Of a stretch of 36,543 bases of DNA, positions 1 through 6,848 are shown piece after piece (the stretch's first letter is position 1; the number at the start of each line of letters is the position of its first letter). Below the pieces are notes generated by a model. The model saw nothing but the letters and a program-made list of their open reading frames with translations. It did not search any database and had not been told where the DNA came from. The position numbers were made by a program, and so were the translations under genes. Origin of the DNA: Oscillospiraceae bacterium (GTDB lineage Bacteria > Bacillota > Clostridia > Oscillospirales > Oscillospiraceae); NCBI GenBank assembly GCA_902778275.1, contig CACYXE010000017.1, positions 1 to 36,543 of the forward strand, written 5' to 3'.

Positions 1-470
1 CGGAAAACTATGAGATCGCCTCCGCCGCCACCAGCACGGAGGAGATCGGCAGCCCGGTCTATCCCCCGGTGCGCCGCCTGCTCAATGAGCACGGCATCGA
101 CTGCTCGGGCAAGACCGCCCGGCAGATCCGCCGCAGCGATTATGAGTATTACGATCTGCTCATCGGCATGGACGAGGAGAATCTCTGGAACATGCGCCGT
201 CGCTTTGGCGGCGATCCGGCAGGGAAGCTGCGCAACATGCTGGAGTACGCGGGCCGGCCCCATGACGCCATCCCGGACCCCTGGTACACCCGGGACTTCG
301 TCAGCGCCTGGGACGATATCTATGAGGCCTGTCTGGGTATGCTGGAGGCCCTGTCCGACACGGTCCTGCTGGACTTCCTGGTACGGGGAAAACCTGGACG
401 CCCTCTACGACGTGCTCACCGGGCTTCCCCACAAGGGGCGCCGCTTCGTGATCACCATGCCGGAGGATGA
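1..470 (+). CDS. Low-molecular-weight protein tyrosine phosphatase, 5' cut by window, 3' end out-of-frame fusion
   Basis: Reading from base 3, the frame gives the body and C-terminal part of an LMW-PTP: the IGSPVYPP segment, the conserved IGMDEEN segment, and the DPWYTRDF loop carrying the catalytic general-acid Asp. The N-terminal CX5R phosphate loop lies left of the window. The family normally ends just after the helix read here as IYEACLGMLEAL (near base 357), but this frame runs on for about 35 residues with no family resemblance and stops at 468-470. The extra tail is out-of-frame reading of a barstar-like gene, so the normal stop appears lost by a deletion. The role would be dephosphorylation of phosphotyrosine proteins in the cytoplasm. 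The family call is firm; whether the product works is unknown. Confidence 0.8.
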   Translation, partial: ENYEIASAATSTEEIGSPVYPPVRRLLNEHGIDCSGKTARQIRRSDYEYYDLLIGMDEENLWNMRRRFGGDPAGKLRNMLEYAGRPHDAIPDPWYTRDFVSAWDDIYEACLGMLEALSDTVLLDFLVRGKPGRPLRRAHRASPQGAPLRDHHAGG

Positions 471-570
471 CGCGCCCGCCGAGGTGCGGCTCTACGCCCG
501 GCGGATCCTCAAGGTCTTCAAGGTGGCCGGGTCCGAGCTGGTCCTCCCGGAGGAGGTTGAGACGCCGTGA
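379..570 (+). pseudogene. Barstar-like fragment missing its N-terminus
   Basis: In the frame starting at base 1, residues from 379 read WYGENLDALYDVLTGL and continue to a TGA at 568-570 (about 63 residues). The W/YYGxNLDAL motif is the hallmark of the barstar (barnase-inhibitor) family, and the remaining length matches the rest of that roughly 90-residue fold. The first strand and its start codon are absent: upstream of 379 the same frame is nonsense, while the phosphatase frame is coding. The simplest reading is a deletion that removed the phosphatase stop and the barstar start and joined the two genes out of frame. An assembly error is the alternative. A barstar would bind and inhibit a cytoplasmic RNase; no RNase gene is visible in the window. 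Confidence 0.65.
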
Positions 571-1142
571 GTGAAAAACAGATCGTTCTTGCGGGCGGCT
601 GTTTCTGGGGCATGGAGCGGCTGTATCGGGGCCTGCCCGGCGTGCTGGACGCCACCGTGGGCTATGCCAACGGAGACGCGGAGAGCCATGCCGACTATGA
701 GACCGTTTGCACCGGCTTCACCGGCTTTCGGGAATCGCTGTATCTGCGTTACGATCCCACGCGGATCTCTTTGCGAAAGCTGCTGTTTTTCTTTTTCGCC
801 GTGATCGACCCCACCATGTTCAACCGTCAGGGCATGGACATCGGCACCCAGTACCAGACAGGTATCTACTGGCTGGATGAGGAGGCCGAAGCGGAGGTCC
901 TTGCCGTGGCCGCCATGGAACGCGCCGCCCGCCGGGAATTCTATGTGGAGCTGAAGCCGCTGGAGAACTTTTATCCGGCGGAAGAATATCACCAGCGCTA
1001 TCTGGAAAAGAACCCGGACGGCTACTGCCACATTTCTCCGGCCAGGATGGCCGCTCTGCGGCGCTATCCCTACCGGGATGAACTCTATACCGTCCCCGCC
1101 GCCGAATTGCTGGCGGCATACCGAAAACAGACGGAAGAATAA
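567..1142 (+). CDS. msrA: Peptide methionine sulfoxide reductase MsrA
   Basis: Reduces the S-epimer of methionine sulfoxide in proteins and free methionine, using thioredoxin-type reductants in the cytoplasm. The N-terminus carries the MsrA signature GGCFWGMERLY with the catalytic cysteine at residue 12, and GYANGD, FNRQGMDIGTQYQTGIY and the Tyr/Glu-rich substrate pocket follow in order. At 191 residues it is a normal MsrA domain without a fused MsrB. The start is a GTG whose GTGA overlaps the stop of the upstream barstar fragment, with GGAGGAGG at about 548-555, so translational coupling to the upstream gene is likely. A strong terminator follows directly. Confidence 0.95.
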   Translation: MSEKQIVLAGGCFWGMERLYRGLPGVLDATVGYANGDAESHADYETVCTGFTGFRESLYLRYDPTRISLRKLLFFFFAVIDPTMFNRQGMDIGTQYQTGIYWLDEEAEAEVLAVAAMERAARREFYVELKPLENFYPAEEYHQRYLEKNPDGYCHISPARMAALRRYPYRDELYTVPAAELLAAYRKQTEE

Positions 1143-1150
1143 ACGACGCC

Positions 1151-1187
1151 AACACGCGGGAGTCAGTCTGCTCCCGCGTGTTTTTGC
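1151..1187 (+). terminator. Rho-independent terminator after msrA
   Basis: An 11-bp perfect stem (1152-1162 with 1171-1181) is followed by a run of five T residues. Confidence 0.9.
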
Positions 1188-1215
1188 TTTACATCACAGA
1201 CGCTTATGATACAAT
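1188..1215 (+). promoter_or_regulatory. Sigma-A promoter for the PI-PLC-like gene
   Basis: TTTACA at 1188-1193, a 16-bp spacer and TACAAT at 1210-1215, placed just after the msrA terminator and about 37 bp before the start codon. The ribosome binding site is ACGGAGGT at 1238-1245. Confidence 0.7.
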
Positions 1216-1251
1216 AGAAGGCAGGAAACCGCAAAGAACGGAGGTCGGGTC

Positions 1252-2262
1252 ATGTTCGGAAAGAGAAAGCGAAACCGGGGCAGCTTCTTTCTGTGGGCGG
1301 TGTTTGCCCTCATGATGCTGTTGATCCTGCTGGTGTCGGTGCTGTTGGTCGTGCCCCTGCTGGAGCGGGGAGACCGCACCGCAGTGGACGGCTCCGCAGC
1401 CTGGATGGCCCGGCTGGACGACGGGCTCCCGCTCAACCGGCTGACCATCCCGGGCACCCACGACAGCGCCACCCAATACGTGCAGCTGGCCTTTTTCTCC
1501 AAATGCCAGGCCTTGAGCGTGGGCGAGCAGCTGGAGGCAGGCTTCCGCTATCTGGATATCCGCCTGGGCGAGGACGGGGAAGGCGGTTTGAAGCTGATGC
1601 ACGGCTTCACCGACTGCAAGACCGGCTTCGGCCCTCAGAGCGAGGTCCTGACCCTGGACGCTGTGCTGGAGCAGTGCTACGGCTTTCTGGCCGCCCATCC
1701 CACAGAGACGGTGCTCTTTGCGGTCAAGCAGGAGCACGGGGAATTGAGCGTGGCGGAGTTCCAGACCTTGCTGGACGGCTATATCCAAAAGGCGCCCAAC
1801 GGCTGGCTGCTCACCGACAGCGTCCCAAGCTTGGGACAGGCCCGGGGCAAGCTGATCCTGCTGCGCCGCTATGCCGACGAGGCCGGGCTGGGCAGCCGGG
1901 CGGGCATCCCCTTTCTATGGCCGGATCAGCCCGGGACGGAGGACCGCTCCCTGAACACCGCCGCCAGCGACAACGGCGGCTATACCCTTTGGGTGCAGGA
2001 TCGCTTTGAATACGACAGCGCGGATAAATGGAACGCCTTCCGCGCCGGCATGGACAACGGGGCCGGCGTCAAGGATATCTCCCTGAACTTTTTAAGCACC
2101 AAGGGCAGCCAGACCTACGGACATCCCTATCGTTACGCCCGGGTGCTGAACACCCGGCTCCTGGGGACGGCTCTGCCGGCCGGCAGCTTCCACGGCTGGA
2201 TCGTGGTGGATTTCGGCAGCGCCCCCCTGGCCAGCCATATCTACCGAGCCAATTTCGGATGA
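1252..2262 (+). CDS. Membrane-anchored phosphatidylinositol-specific phospholipase C-like protein
   Basis: 336 residues: a basic N-terminus, one membrane segment at about 12-37 (signal anchor, catalytic part outside), then a PI-PLC X-type barrel. Family residues visible are the first catalytic His in TIPGTHDSA (His70-Asp71), Arg104 in YLDIRLGED, and the second His117 in LMHGF, followed by the HPTETVLFAVKQEHG strand that parallels the bacterial PI-PLC strand ending in KKE. Bacterial PI-PLCs cleave phosphatidylinositol or GPI lipids by an inositol cyclic-phosphate mechanism; the substrate here cannot be told from sequence. The gene has its own promoter, and its stop is followed closely by an MGMT-family gene that may be cotranscribed. 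Confidence 0.85.
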   Translation: MFGKRKRNRGSFFLWAVFALMMLLILLVSVLLVVPLLERGDRTAVDGSAAWMARLDDGLPLNRLTIPGTHDSATQYVQLAFFSKCQALSVGEQLEAGFRYLDIRLGEDGEGGLKLMHGFTDCKTGFGPQSEVLTLDAVLEQCYGFLAAHPTETVLFAVKQEHGELSVAEFQTLLDGYIQKAPNGWLLTDSVPSLGQARGKLILLRRYADEAGLGSRAGIPFLWPDQPGTEDRSLNTAASDNGGYTLWVQDRFEYDSADKWNAFRAGMDNGAGVKDISLNFLSTKGSQTYGHPYRYARVLNTRLLGTALPAGSFHGWIVVDFGSAPLASHIYRANFG

Positions 2263-2280
2263 ATGCGCCATGTAGTCATT

Positions 2281-2613
2281 ATGGAAAACAGCTTTGAAAA
2301 AATCTATGCCGTCGTCCGGCGCATCCCCTTCGGCCGCGTCACCAGCTACGGACAGATCGCCCGCATGCTGGGCGATCCCCGCATGTCCCATGTGGTGGGC
2401 TACGCCATGCACGCGGCGCCCGATCCCCTGCCCTGCCACCGGGTAGTCAACCGTTTCGGCGGCCTGAGCGACGCCTTCTCCCCGGCCGGCAAAGAGACCC
2501 ATCGGCTGCTGCTGGAGATGGAGGGCGTGACCTTCACGCCCGACGGCTGCGTAGATATGCCCCATTTTTTCTGGGACGGCAGCGAGGAAGCGGAACAGAC
2601 GCTTGATTCGTAA
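2281..2613 (+). CDS. MGMT-family (alkyltransferase DNA-binding domain) protein
   Basis: About 110 residues that correspond only to the C-terminal winged-helix domain of O6-alkylguanine-DNA alkyltransferases: the IPFGRVTSYGQIA recognition-helix region and PCHRVV, with the acceptor-type Cys52. Alkyltransferase-like (ATL) proteins of the same size usually carry Trp at that position, so this protein keeps the residue needed for suicidal transfer but lacks the N-terminal domain. It could be a minimal repair enzyme or a lesion-binding protein. I start at the ATG at 2281 because homologs begin with xxxFFExVYxVV; an in-frame ATG at 2263 directly abuts the preceding stop. Neither start has a clear ribosome binding site. 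Confidence 0.85.
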   Translation: MENSFEKIYAVVRRIPFGRVTSYGQIARMLGDPRMSHVVGYAMHAAPDPLPCHRVVNRFGGLSDAFSPAGKETHRLLLEMEGVTFTPDGCVDMPHFFWDGSEEAEQTLDS

Positions 2614-2631
2614 ATTCCAATCTGCTATAAT
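2603..2631 (+). promoter_or_regulatory. Sigma-A promoter for the DivIVA-like gene
   Basis: TTGATT at 2603-2608, a 17-bp spacer and a consensus TATAAT at 2626-2631. It overlaps the 3' end of the MGMT-family gene, so the downstream gene can be expressed independently. Confidence 0.85.
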
Positions 2632-2673
2632 CGACAGAGAACGACAGGGCTTGCGGCGCAGCGGGAGAATAAA

Positions 2674-3201
2674 ATGGCACTGGATAAAGAGTACTTCGAC
2701 GCGATCCATATCGACGTCGTAAAGAAAAAATACTATAACGCCAACAAGGTGGAGGCCGTTTTCGAGGACATCCGCCGGGAAGCGGCCGCCCTCATCCAGG
2801 AGAACGAGCGGCTGCGGCAGGAGTTGAACGCCCGCTCCAGTCATCGGGAGGAGCTGCGGGAGTCCGTGATCTCCGCCCAGGCGATCTATCAGCGGATCAT
2901 CGAAAAGGCCCAGCTGCGGGCCGATGCCATTTTGAGCAAGGCACGGCAGGAGAGCGAGGAGATCCGCCGCAACAACGAGGCCCAGCAGGATCTGGCCGTC
3001 AAACAGTTGGAGGCCTGTCTGAGCCGTGTCCGCCAGCTGCAGGAAGCCGCCATTGAGGAGATCAATACCCAGTGGCAGAATTTCCTGATTGGCCTGTACC
3101 CCGAGGAGGAGCCCGATTCCGACAAGGTTCCTGCGGACCTGTCGGACAAAGTAGGCAGCATCGCCCGTGAACTCCGGGCCATCAACCGCTCCGATGATTA
3201 A
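2674..3201 (+). CDS. DivIVA-like coiled-coil protein
   Basis: 175 residues, strongly helical and charged. A long coiled coil runs from about residue 25 to 135 (heptads in EDIRREAAALIQENERLRQE and in the following segments), and a short acidic tail with an AREL helix ends the protein. The order resembles DivIVA/GpsB-type scaffolds of Gram-positive bacteria, which mark membrane curvature or organise division and wall synthesis, but the N-terminal lipid-binding motif of classical DivIVA is not clear, so it is a DivIVA-domain-like protein at best. No membrane segment or signal peptide is seen. The gene has its own consensus promoter and terminator and is monocistronic. Confidence 0.6.
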   Translation: MALDKEYFDAIHIDVVKKKYYNANKVEAVFEDIRREAAALIQENERLRQELNARSSHREELRESVISAQAIYQRIIEKAQLRADAILSKARQESEEIRRNNEAQQDLAVKQLEACLSRVRQLQEAAIEEINTQWQNFLIGLYPEEEPDSDKVPADLSDKVGSIARELRAINRSDD

Positions 3202-3211
3202 AACATATATT

Positions 3212-3249
3212 AAAAGCCCAGACTGACCCTCGTCAGTCCGGGCTTTTAT
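3212..3249 (+). terminator. Rho-independent terminator after the DivIVA-like gene
   Basis: GCCC-A-GACTGA at 3216-3226 pairs with TCAGTC-C-GGGC at 3233-3243 (one internal mismatch), followed by TTTTATT. Confidence 0.85.
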
Positions 3250-3353
3250 TGTCCCGCGGCGGGCTGGTCCGGCGGACCGGCAAAGTGATCAGCGCAAGCA
3301 AGAAACCATTTGCAAGAATACCGGATGAGGAACGGAGAAAGAAAGGAGTAATT

Positions 3354-4628
3354 ATGGATCAAAACATATACAACAGCTATCTGGATATCCTGGAAGAAGA
3401 GTTGGTCCCGGCTATGGGCTGTACCGAGCCCATAGCCGTTGCCTACGCGGGGGCGCTGGCCCGGCAGACGCTTGGCGCCGAGCCGGAGCGCACGGTGTTG
3501 ACGGTCAGCGGCAACATCATCAAAAATGTAAAAAGTGTGATCGTCCCCCACACCGGCGGGCGAAAGGGACTGCGTACCGCCGTGGCGGCCGGCATCTGCT
3601 TCGGCCAGGCTGACAAGGAACTGGAAGTGCTGTCCGAGGCCACAGAGGAGCAGCTCAAAGAGCTGGACGCCTGGCTCAGCAAGGCGGAGATCGAGCTCCG
3701 GGACTCCAGCGCCAACTGTCCCTTTGATCTGCACGTGGAACTGTTCCGGGGCAATGACAGCGCCTATGTGCATATCATCGGCCACCACACCAATGTGGTT
3801 TGCATCCGCCGCAACGAGGAGATCCTGTTTTCCAAGCCCTTCTCCGACGACGCGGTACAGGCCCCGGAGAACCGCAGCCTGCTGAACGTGGAGGACATCG
3901 TGGCCTTTGCCGACTGCGTGGAGATCGACCGGGTCAAAGACCTGCTGCAGCGGCAGATCGACTACAACCTGGCCATCGCGGAGGCAGGCCTCACCGGGGA
4001 ATATGGCGCGGCCATCGGCAAGATCCTGCTGCTCTCCTACGGCAACAGCGTGCAGAACCGGGCCAAGGCCTGGGCTGCCGCCGGATCTGACGCCCGTATG
4101 GACGGCTGCGAGCTGCCTGTGGTCATCAACTCCGGCAGCGGCAACCAGGGGCTCACCGCCTCCGTGCCGGTGATCGTCTACGCCCGGGAGTGCGCCGTCT
4201 CCGACGAGATGCTGTATCGGGCCCTGGTGGTCTCCAATCTGGTGACCATCCATCTGAAGACCGGCATCGGCAGCCTCTCCGCCTACTGCGGCGCCACCAG
4301 CGCAGGCGCCGGGGCGGGCGCCGGCATCTGTTATCTGTATGGCGGCAAATATAAGGAGATCGCACACACCATCGTCAACGCCCTGGCCATCAACTCCGGC
4401 ATGATCTGCGACGGCGCCAAGGCCAGCTGCGCCGCCAAGATCGCCTCCGCGGTGGAGGCGGGCATGCTGGGCATGCGCATGAACATGCACGACAGCCAGT
4501 TCTACGGCGGCGACGGCATCGTGGTCAAGGGCGTGGAAAACACCATCCGCGCCGTCAGCGTCATCGCCCGGGACGGCATGCGCAGCACCGACAAGGAAGT
4601 CATCCGTCTTATGATGGAAAACGAGTGA
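3354..4628 (+). CDS. L-cysteine desulfidase family protein (CyuA/YhaM-like, Fe-S dependent)
   Basis: 424 residues, full length for the CyuA/YhaM (UPF0597, serine-dehydratase-alpha-like) family, which breaks L-cysteine to pyruvate, ammonia and sulfide with a labile [4Fe-4S] cluster. Candidate cluster cysteines are Cys23 in the signature PAMGCTEP, Cys312 in SAYCGATSAG, and Cys352 and Cys359 in MICDGAKASC. The ATG at 3354 is preceded by AAAGGAG; upstream in-frame codons lack family resemblance. About 170 bp downstream lies a LysR gene in the same orientation. PGAP-style annotation often calls such proteins L-serine ammonia-lyase alpha subunit, but the MGCTEP start and single-chain length favour the desulfidase group. 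Substrate preference, cysteine or serine, is not decided by sequence. Confidence 0.85.
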   Translation: MDQNIYNSYLDILEEELVPAMGCTEPIAVAYAGALARQTLGAEPERTVLTVSGNIIKNVKSVIVPHTGGRKGLRTAVAAGICFGQADKELEVLSEATEEQLKELDAWLSKAEIELRDSSANCPFDLHVELFRGNDSAYVHIIGHHTNVVCIRRNEEILFSKPFSDDAVQAPENRSLLNVEDIVAFADCVEIDRVKDLLQRQIDYNLAIAEAGLTGEYGAAIGKILLLSYGNSVQNRAKAWAAAGSDARMDGCELPVVINSGSGNQGLTASVPVIVYARECAVSDEMLYRALVVSNLVTIHLKTGIGSLSAYCGATSAGAGAGAGICYLYGGKYKEIAHTIVNALAINSGMICDGAKASCAAKIASAVEAGMLGMRMNMHDSQFYGGDGIVVKGVENTIRAVSVIARDGMRSTDKEVIRLMMENE

Positions 4629-4636
4629 GTTTTATC

Positions 4637-4686
4637 AACGGCGAAGGGGCCGGGACTGCTTGTACAGCCCCAGCCCCTTCGCCGTT
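4637..4686. other. Long perfect hairpin between the desulfidase and lysR
   Basis: Fourteen bases (4637-4650) pair perfectly with 4673-4686, and the 22-base loop can extend the stem further (GGG-A-CTG with CAG-CCC). No T-run follows on either strand, so it is not a classical intrinsic terminator. It may be a factor-dependent terminator, an RNA-stability element or a protein site. Confidence 0.6.
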
Positions 4687-4802
4687 AAACGTGTTGCAAA
4701 CGAGCTTGCATGAAAGGGAAAACGCTCATAAATAAGGATAAGGAAACAGATACCGCATTTTCTGCATCCTGTATCTATCCGGCATGTGCAAGGGAGGGCG
4801 TA

Positions 4803-5747
4803 ATGGAACGAGATCTTGAGTATACTTACACGGTCTATAAGACCGGCAGCTTCTCAAAGGCGGCGGATTTTCTCTACACGACCCAGCCCACCGTGAGCAT
4901 GGCCGTGCAGCGGGTGGAAGAAGACATCGGCAGTCAGATTTTTGACCGGAAGGCAAAACCGCTGCGGCTGACGGAGGCCGGACAACAGCTGATGAAGCAC
5001 ATCGAGCGCGTCCGTGAATCGGAACTGCTTCTGCATGGGGAGCTGGACCGATTAAAGCATCCGGAAACCAGACGGCTGCGTATCGGCTGTACGCCGGTCC
5101 ACGCCCATTACCTGTTCCCGGAGGTCCTCTCCAAATTCAGGGAGCTGGCGCCGGACGTGGAGATCACTCTCATCAACGGGGTCCCGTGGGAGATGAACCG
5201 GGATCTGCGGGATTTCAAGATCGACATCGCGGTAAACATCATGTCGGAAACGGACCCGACGGATTTTCTGTATATTCCGGCGTTTGTGGTCCGCTACCTG
5301 CTGGCGGTGCCCCCCGCTTTTCCGATCAACGAGGAACTGAAGGCATACGCGTTTACGGCCGAGGAGGTCGTAAGCGGCAAAGCGCTGAGCCCCCAGGGGC
5401 CCTTTGTCCCCATCTCCGCTTTTCAAGACATACCGTTTGTCGATTTCACCGAGGGAAGCGAGTTTTACGAGCAAAGCAGAAAGATCGCCGACGAGTGCGG
5501 CTTTATGCCGCGCACCAGCCTGTCGGTCTACAACCCGTCCATGGCGCAGGAACTGGCCAAAGTGGGAATGGGTGCGACCCTCACAAGCAACTACATGGTC
5601 AAAAAAGGCTCTCCCCTGCTGTACTACCGGCTGCGTACCGCCTGGGAAGAGAGGGCCTTCTATTTCGTCCTGCGGAAGGATTATTCCATACAGGAACATC
5701 AGAAGCTGTTTCTGAAAACCTTTCTGGATGTTCTGGACGGAAAATAA
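4803..5747 (+). CDS. LysR-family transcriptional regulator
   Basis: 314 residues with the LysR layout: an N-terminal winged helix-turn-helix (residues 1-60, including SFSKAADFLYTTQPTVSMAV and the wing through FDRKAKPLRLTEAG), a linker helix, and a periplasmic-binding-like effector domain from about residue 88 (RRLRIGCTPVHAHYLFPEVL). It binds DNA as an oligomer and responds to a small ligand. The start ATG at 4803 follows AGGGAGGGCG; the longer frame from 4710 has no ribosome binding site and gives nonsense. It ends tail-to-tail, 22 bp from the TDT transporter gene. Plausible targets are the upstream desulfidase or the TDT/cooS intergenic region; neither is shown by the sequence. Confidence 0.92.
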   Translation: MERDLEYTYTVYKTGSFSKAADFLYTTQPTVSMAVQRVEEDIGSQIFDRKAKPLRLTEAGQQLMKHIERVRESELLLHGELDRLKHPETRRLRIGCTPVHAHYLFPEVLSKFRELAPDVEITLINGVPWEMNRDLRDFKIDIAVNIMSETDPTDFLYIPAFVVRYLLAVPPAFPINEELKAYAFTAEEVVSGKALSPQGPFVPISAFQDIPFVDFTEGSEFYEQSRKIADECGFMPRTSLSVYNPSMAQELAKVGMGATLTSNYMVKKGSPLLYYRLRTAWEERAFYFVLRKDYSIQEHQKLFLKTFLDVLDGK

Positions 5748-5769
5748 ACAGACGCTGCGCGCAATGGCG

Positions 5770-6690
5770 TCAAACGGCGGCCTTCTCCCGCGCAAACAGG
5801 AACTGGCAGTATTTCCACGCGGTAAAGCCGCAAAAGACAAGGGCAGACGCGATTTCCACCTGGATCAGAAACCGCAGGGAAGCGGTGACGGTCAGGAACG
5901 CGGCTGCCCTTTTGCATGCCGTCGCCACGATCACGAAGGGGAAGGAAAAGGCTGCGAAGGAAGGCGCAAACGGGTCCCGAAACGTTTGAAAGAAGCGAAA
6001 CAGCGCCGGGATATACAGGAGCTGTGAGAGGAGCAGCAATCCCAGGACCAGCGGTCCGGAAGGCTGCGGCGCGACGCTCAAATACCCGACCAGCCAGATG
6101 CTGACCGGCGCCGCGGTAATACAGAACAAGGGGCGCTGCGGCTGCGGGATCGGTGCAAGATGATCGGCACGGCAGACCAGCGGAAGCAGAACGACAGCGC
6201 CCAGCGCGGCGGGGATCAGCAGGATCCTGCCGACGGTCTCCGCGGAAAAAGCGGGCGCTGAGATCGCGGCGGCGGCGATGCCCACATAGACCAGCAGCCA
6301 GCTGCCGCGCACATCGGAGAGGGCGGTACGCTCCCGCAGGAGCTTCACGCTGAAGGCGATTATGAGCGCAAGGTGGAGCAGCAGGCCGGCGCCCCAGTAC
6401 AGGGCGGCGATCCGCAGATGCAGGACTGTGCGCATAGGCGCTGCCGTCAGCATCATGGCCATACTGGTTCCCGCCAGTGTGCTCAGGGAGGCGCGGTCGG
6501 CATACAGGCGCTTCAGGCTTCCGGAGCGCAGCAGCTTCATAAGCACGCAGATCTGGATCGCGAAAGAAAGCAGCCCGAGAAGAAAAAGAAACAGCCGGGA
6601 ATAGGCGCCCAGCAGCGTGCCCAGACCGATCAGGCCAAGGGCGACACAGCCGGCCGGGATCGGAAGTCGGTTCCAGCAATTGCGGAGCAT
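5770..6690 (-). CDS. TDT-family (TehA/SLAC1-like) anion transporter
   Basis: 306 residues, almost entirely hydrophobic, with about ten membrane helices. The opening LPIPAGCVALGLIGLG matches the PxPMxGLALGLxALG start of the tellurite-resistance/dicarboxylate transporter (TDT) family, and PVSIWLVGYLSV matches its APxSICLVGYL helix. Members act as anion channels or efflux carriers for dicarboxylates, sulfite or tellurite. GGTAAGGAGGTGAT directly precedes the ATG, an excellent ribosome binding site. The gene is divergent from cooS and shares a compact, AT-rich control region with it, so it may export or import an anion linked to CooS function. Substrate is unknown. Confidence 0.85.
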   Translation of the reverse strand: MLRNCWNRLPIPAGCVALGLIGLGTLLGAYSRLFLFLLGLLSFAIQICVLMKLLRSGSLKRLYADRASLSTLAGTSMAMMLTAAPMRTVLHLRIAALYWGAGLLLHLALIIAFSVKLLRERTALSDVRGSWLLVYVGIAAAAISAPAFSAETVGRILLIPAALGAVVLLPLVCRADHLAPIPQPQRPLFCITAAPVSIWLVGYLSVAPQPSGPLVLGLLLLSQLLYIPALFRFFQTFRDPFAPSFAAFSFPFVIVATACKRAAAFLTVTASLRFLIQVEIASALVFCGFTAWKYCQFLFAREKAAV

Positions 6691-6714
6691 CCCTTATCAC
6701 CTCCTTACCCCTGC

Positions 6715-6743
6715 AGTATATCGCGTCCCGGGGCAAATGTCAC
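6715..6743 (-). promoter_or_regulatory. Promoter for the TDT transporter gene
   Basis: On the minus strand GTGACA (complement of 6738-6743), a 17-bp spacer and TATACT (complement of 6715-6720). The -35 box lies inside the left arm of the 9-bp inverted repeat described next. Confidence 0.7.
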
Positions 6744-6794
6744 ATCAATAGTATTTATGCCACTATTTGTTTATACAATTTGACCGATGTGACA
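6738..6794. promoter_or_regulatory. Nested inverted repeats between the divergent TDT and cooS promoters (candidate operator)
   Basis: A perfect 9-bp inverted repeat, TGTCACATC at 6738-6746 and GATGTGACA at 6786-6794, spans 57 bp. Inside it is a second perfect dyad, AATAGT at 6747-6752 and ACTATT at 6762-6767. The left outer arm contains the TDT -35 box; the right outer arm lies in the cooS spacer. The arrangement suggests one regulator bridging both promoters. TGTGA/TCACA-like arms are reminiscent of Crp/Fnr sites and the inner dyad of LysR sites, but neither has the standard spacing. Confidence 0.6.
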
Positions 6795-6808
6795 AAGAAT
6801 GAGATAAT
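6780..6808 (+). promoter_or_regulatory. Sigma-A promoter for cooS
   Basis: TTGACC at 6780-6785, a 17-bp spacer and GATAAT at 6803-6808, 40 bp before the cooS ATG. GAGGAGG at 6835-6841 is the ribosome binding site. Confidence 0.8.
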
Positions 6809-6848
6809 CAAGCTGCAAGATTAAAACAATTATTGAGGAGGAACGGCC

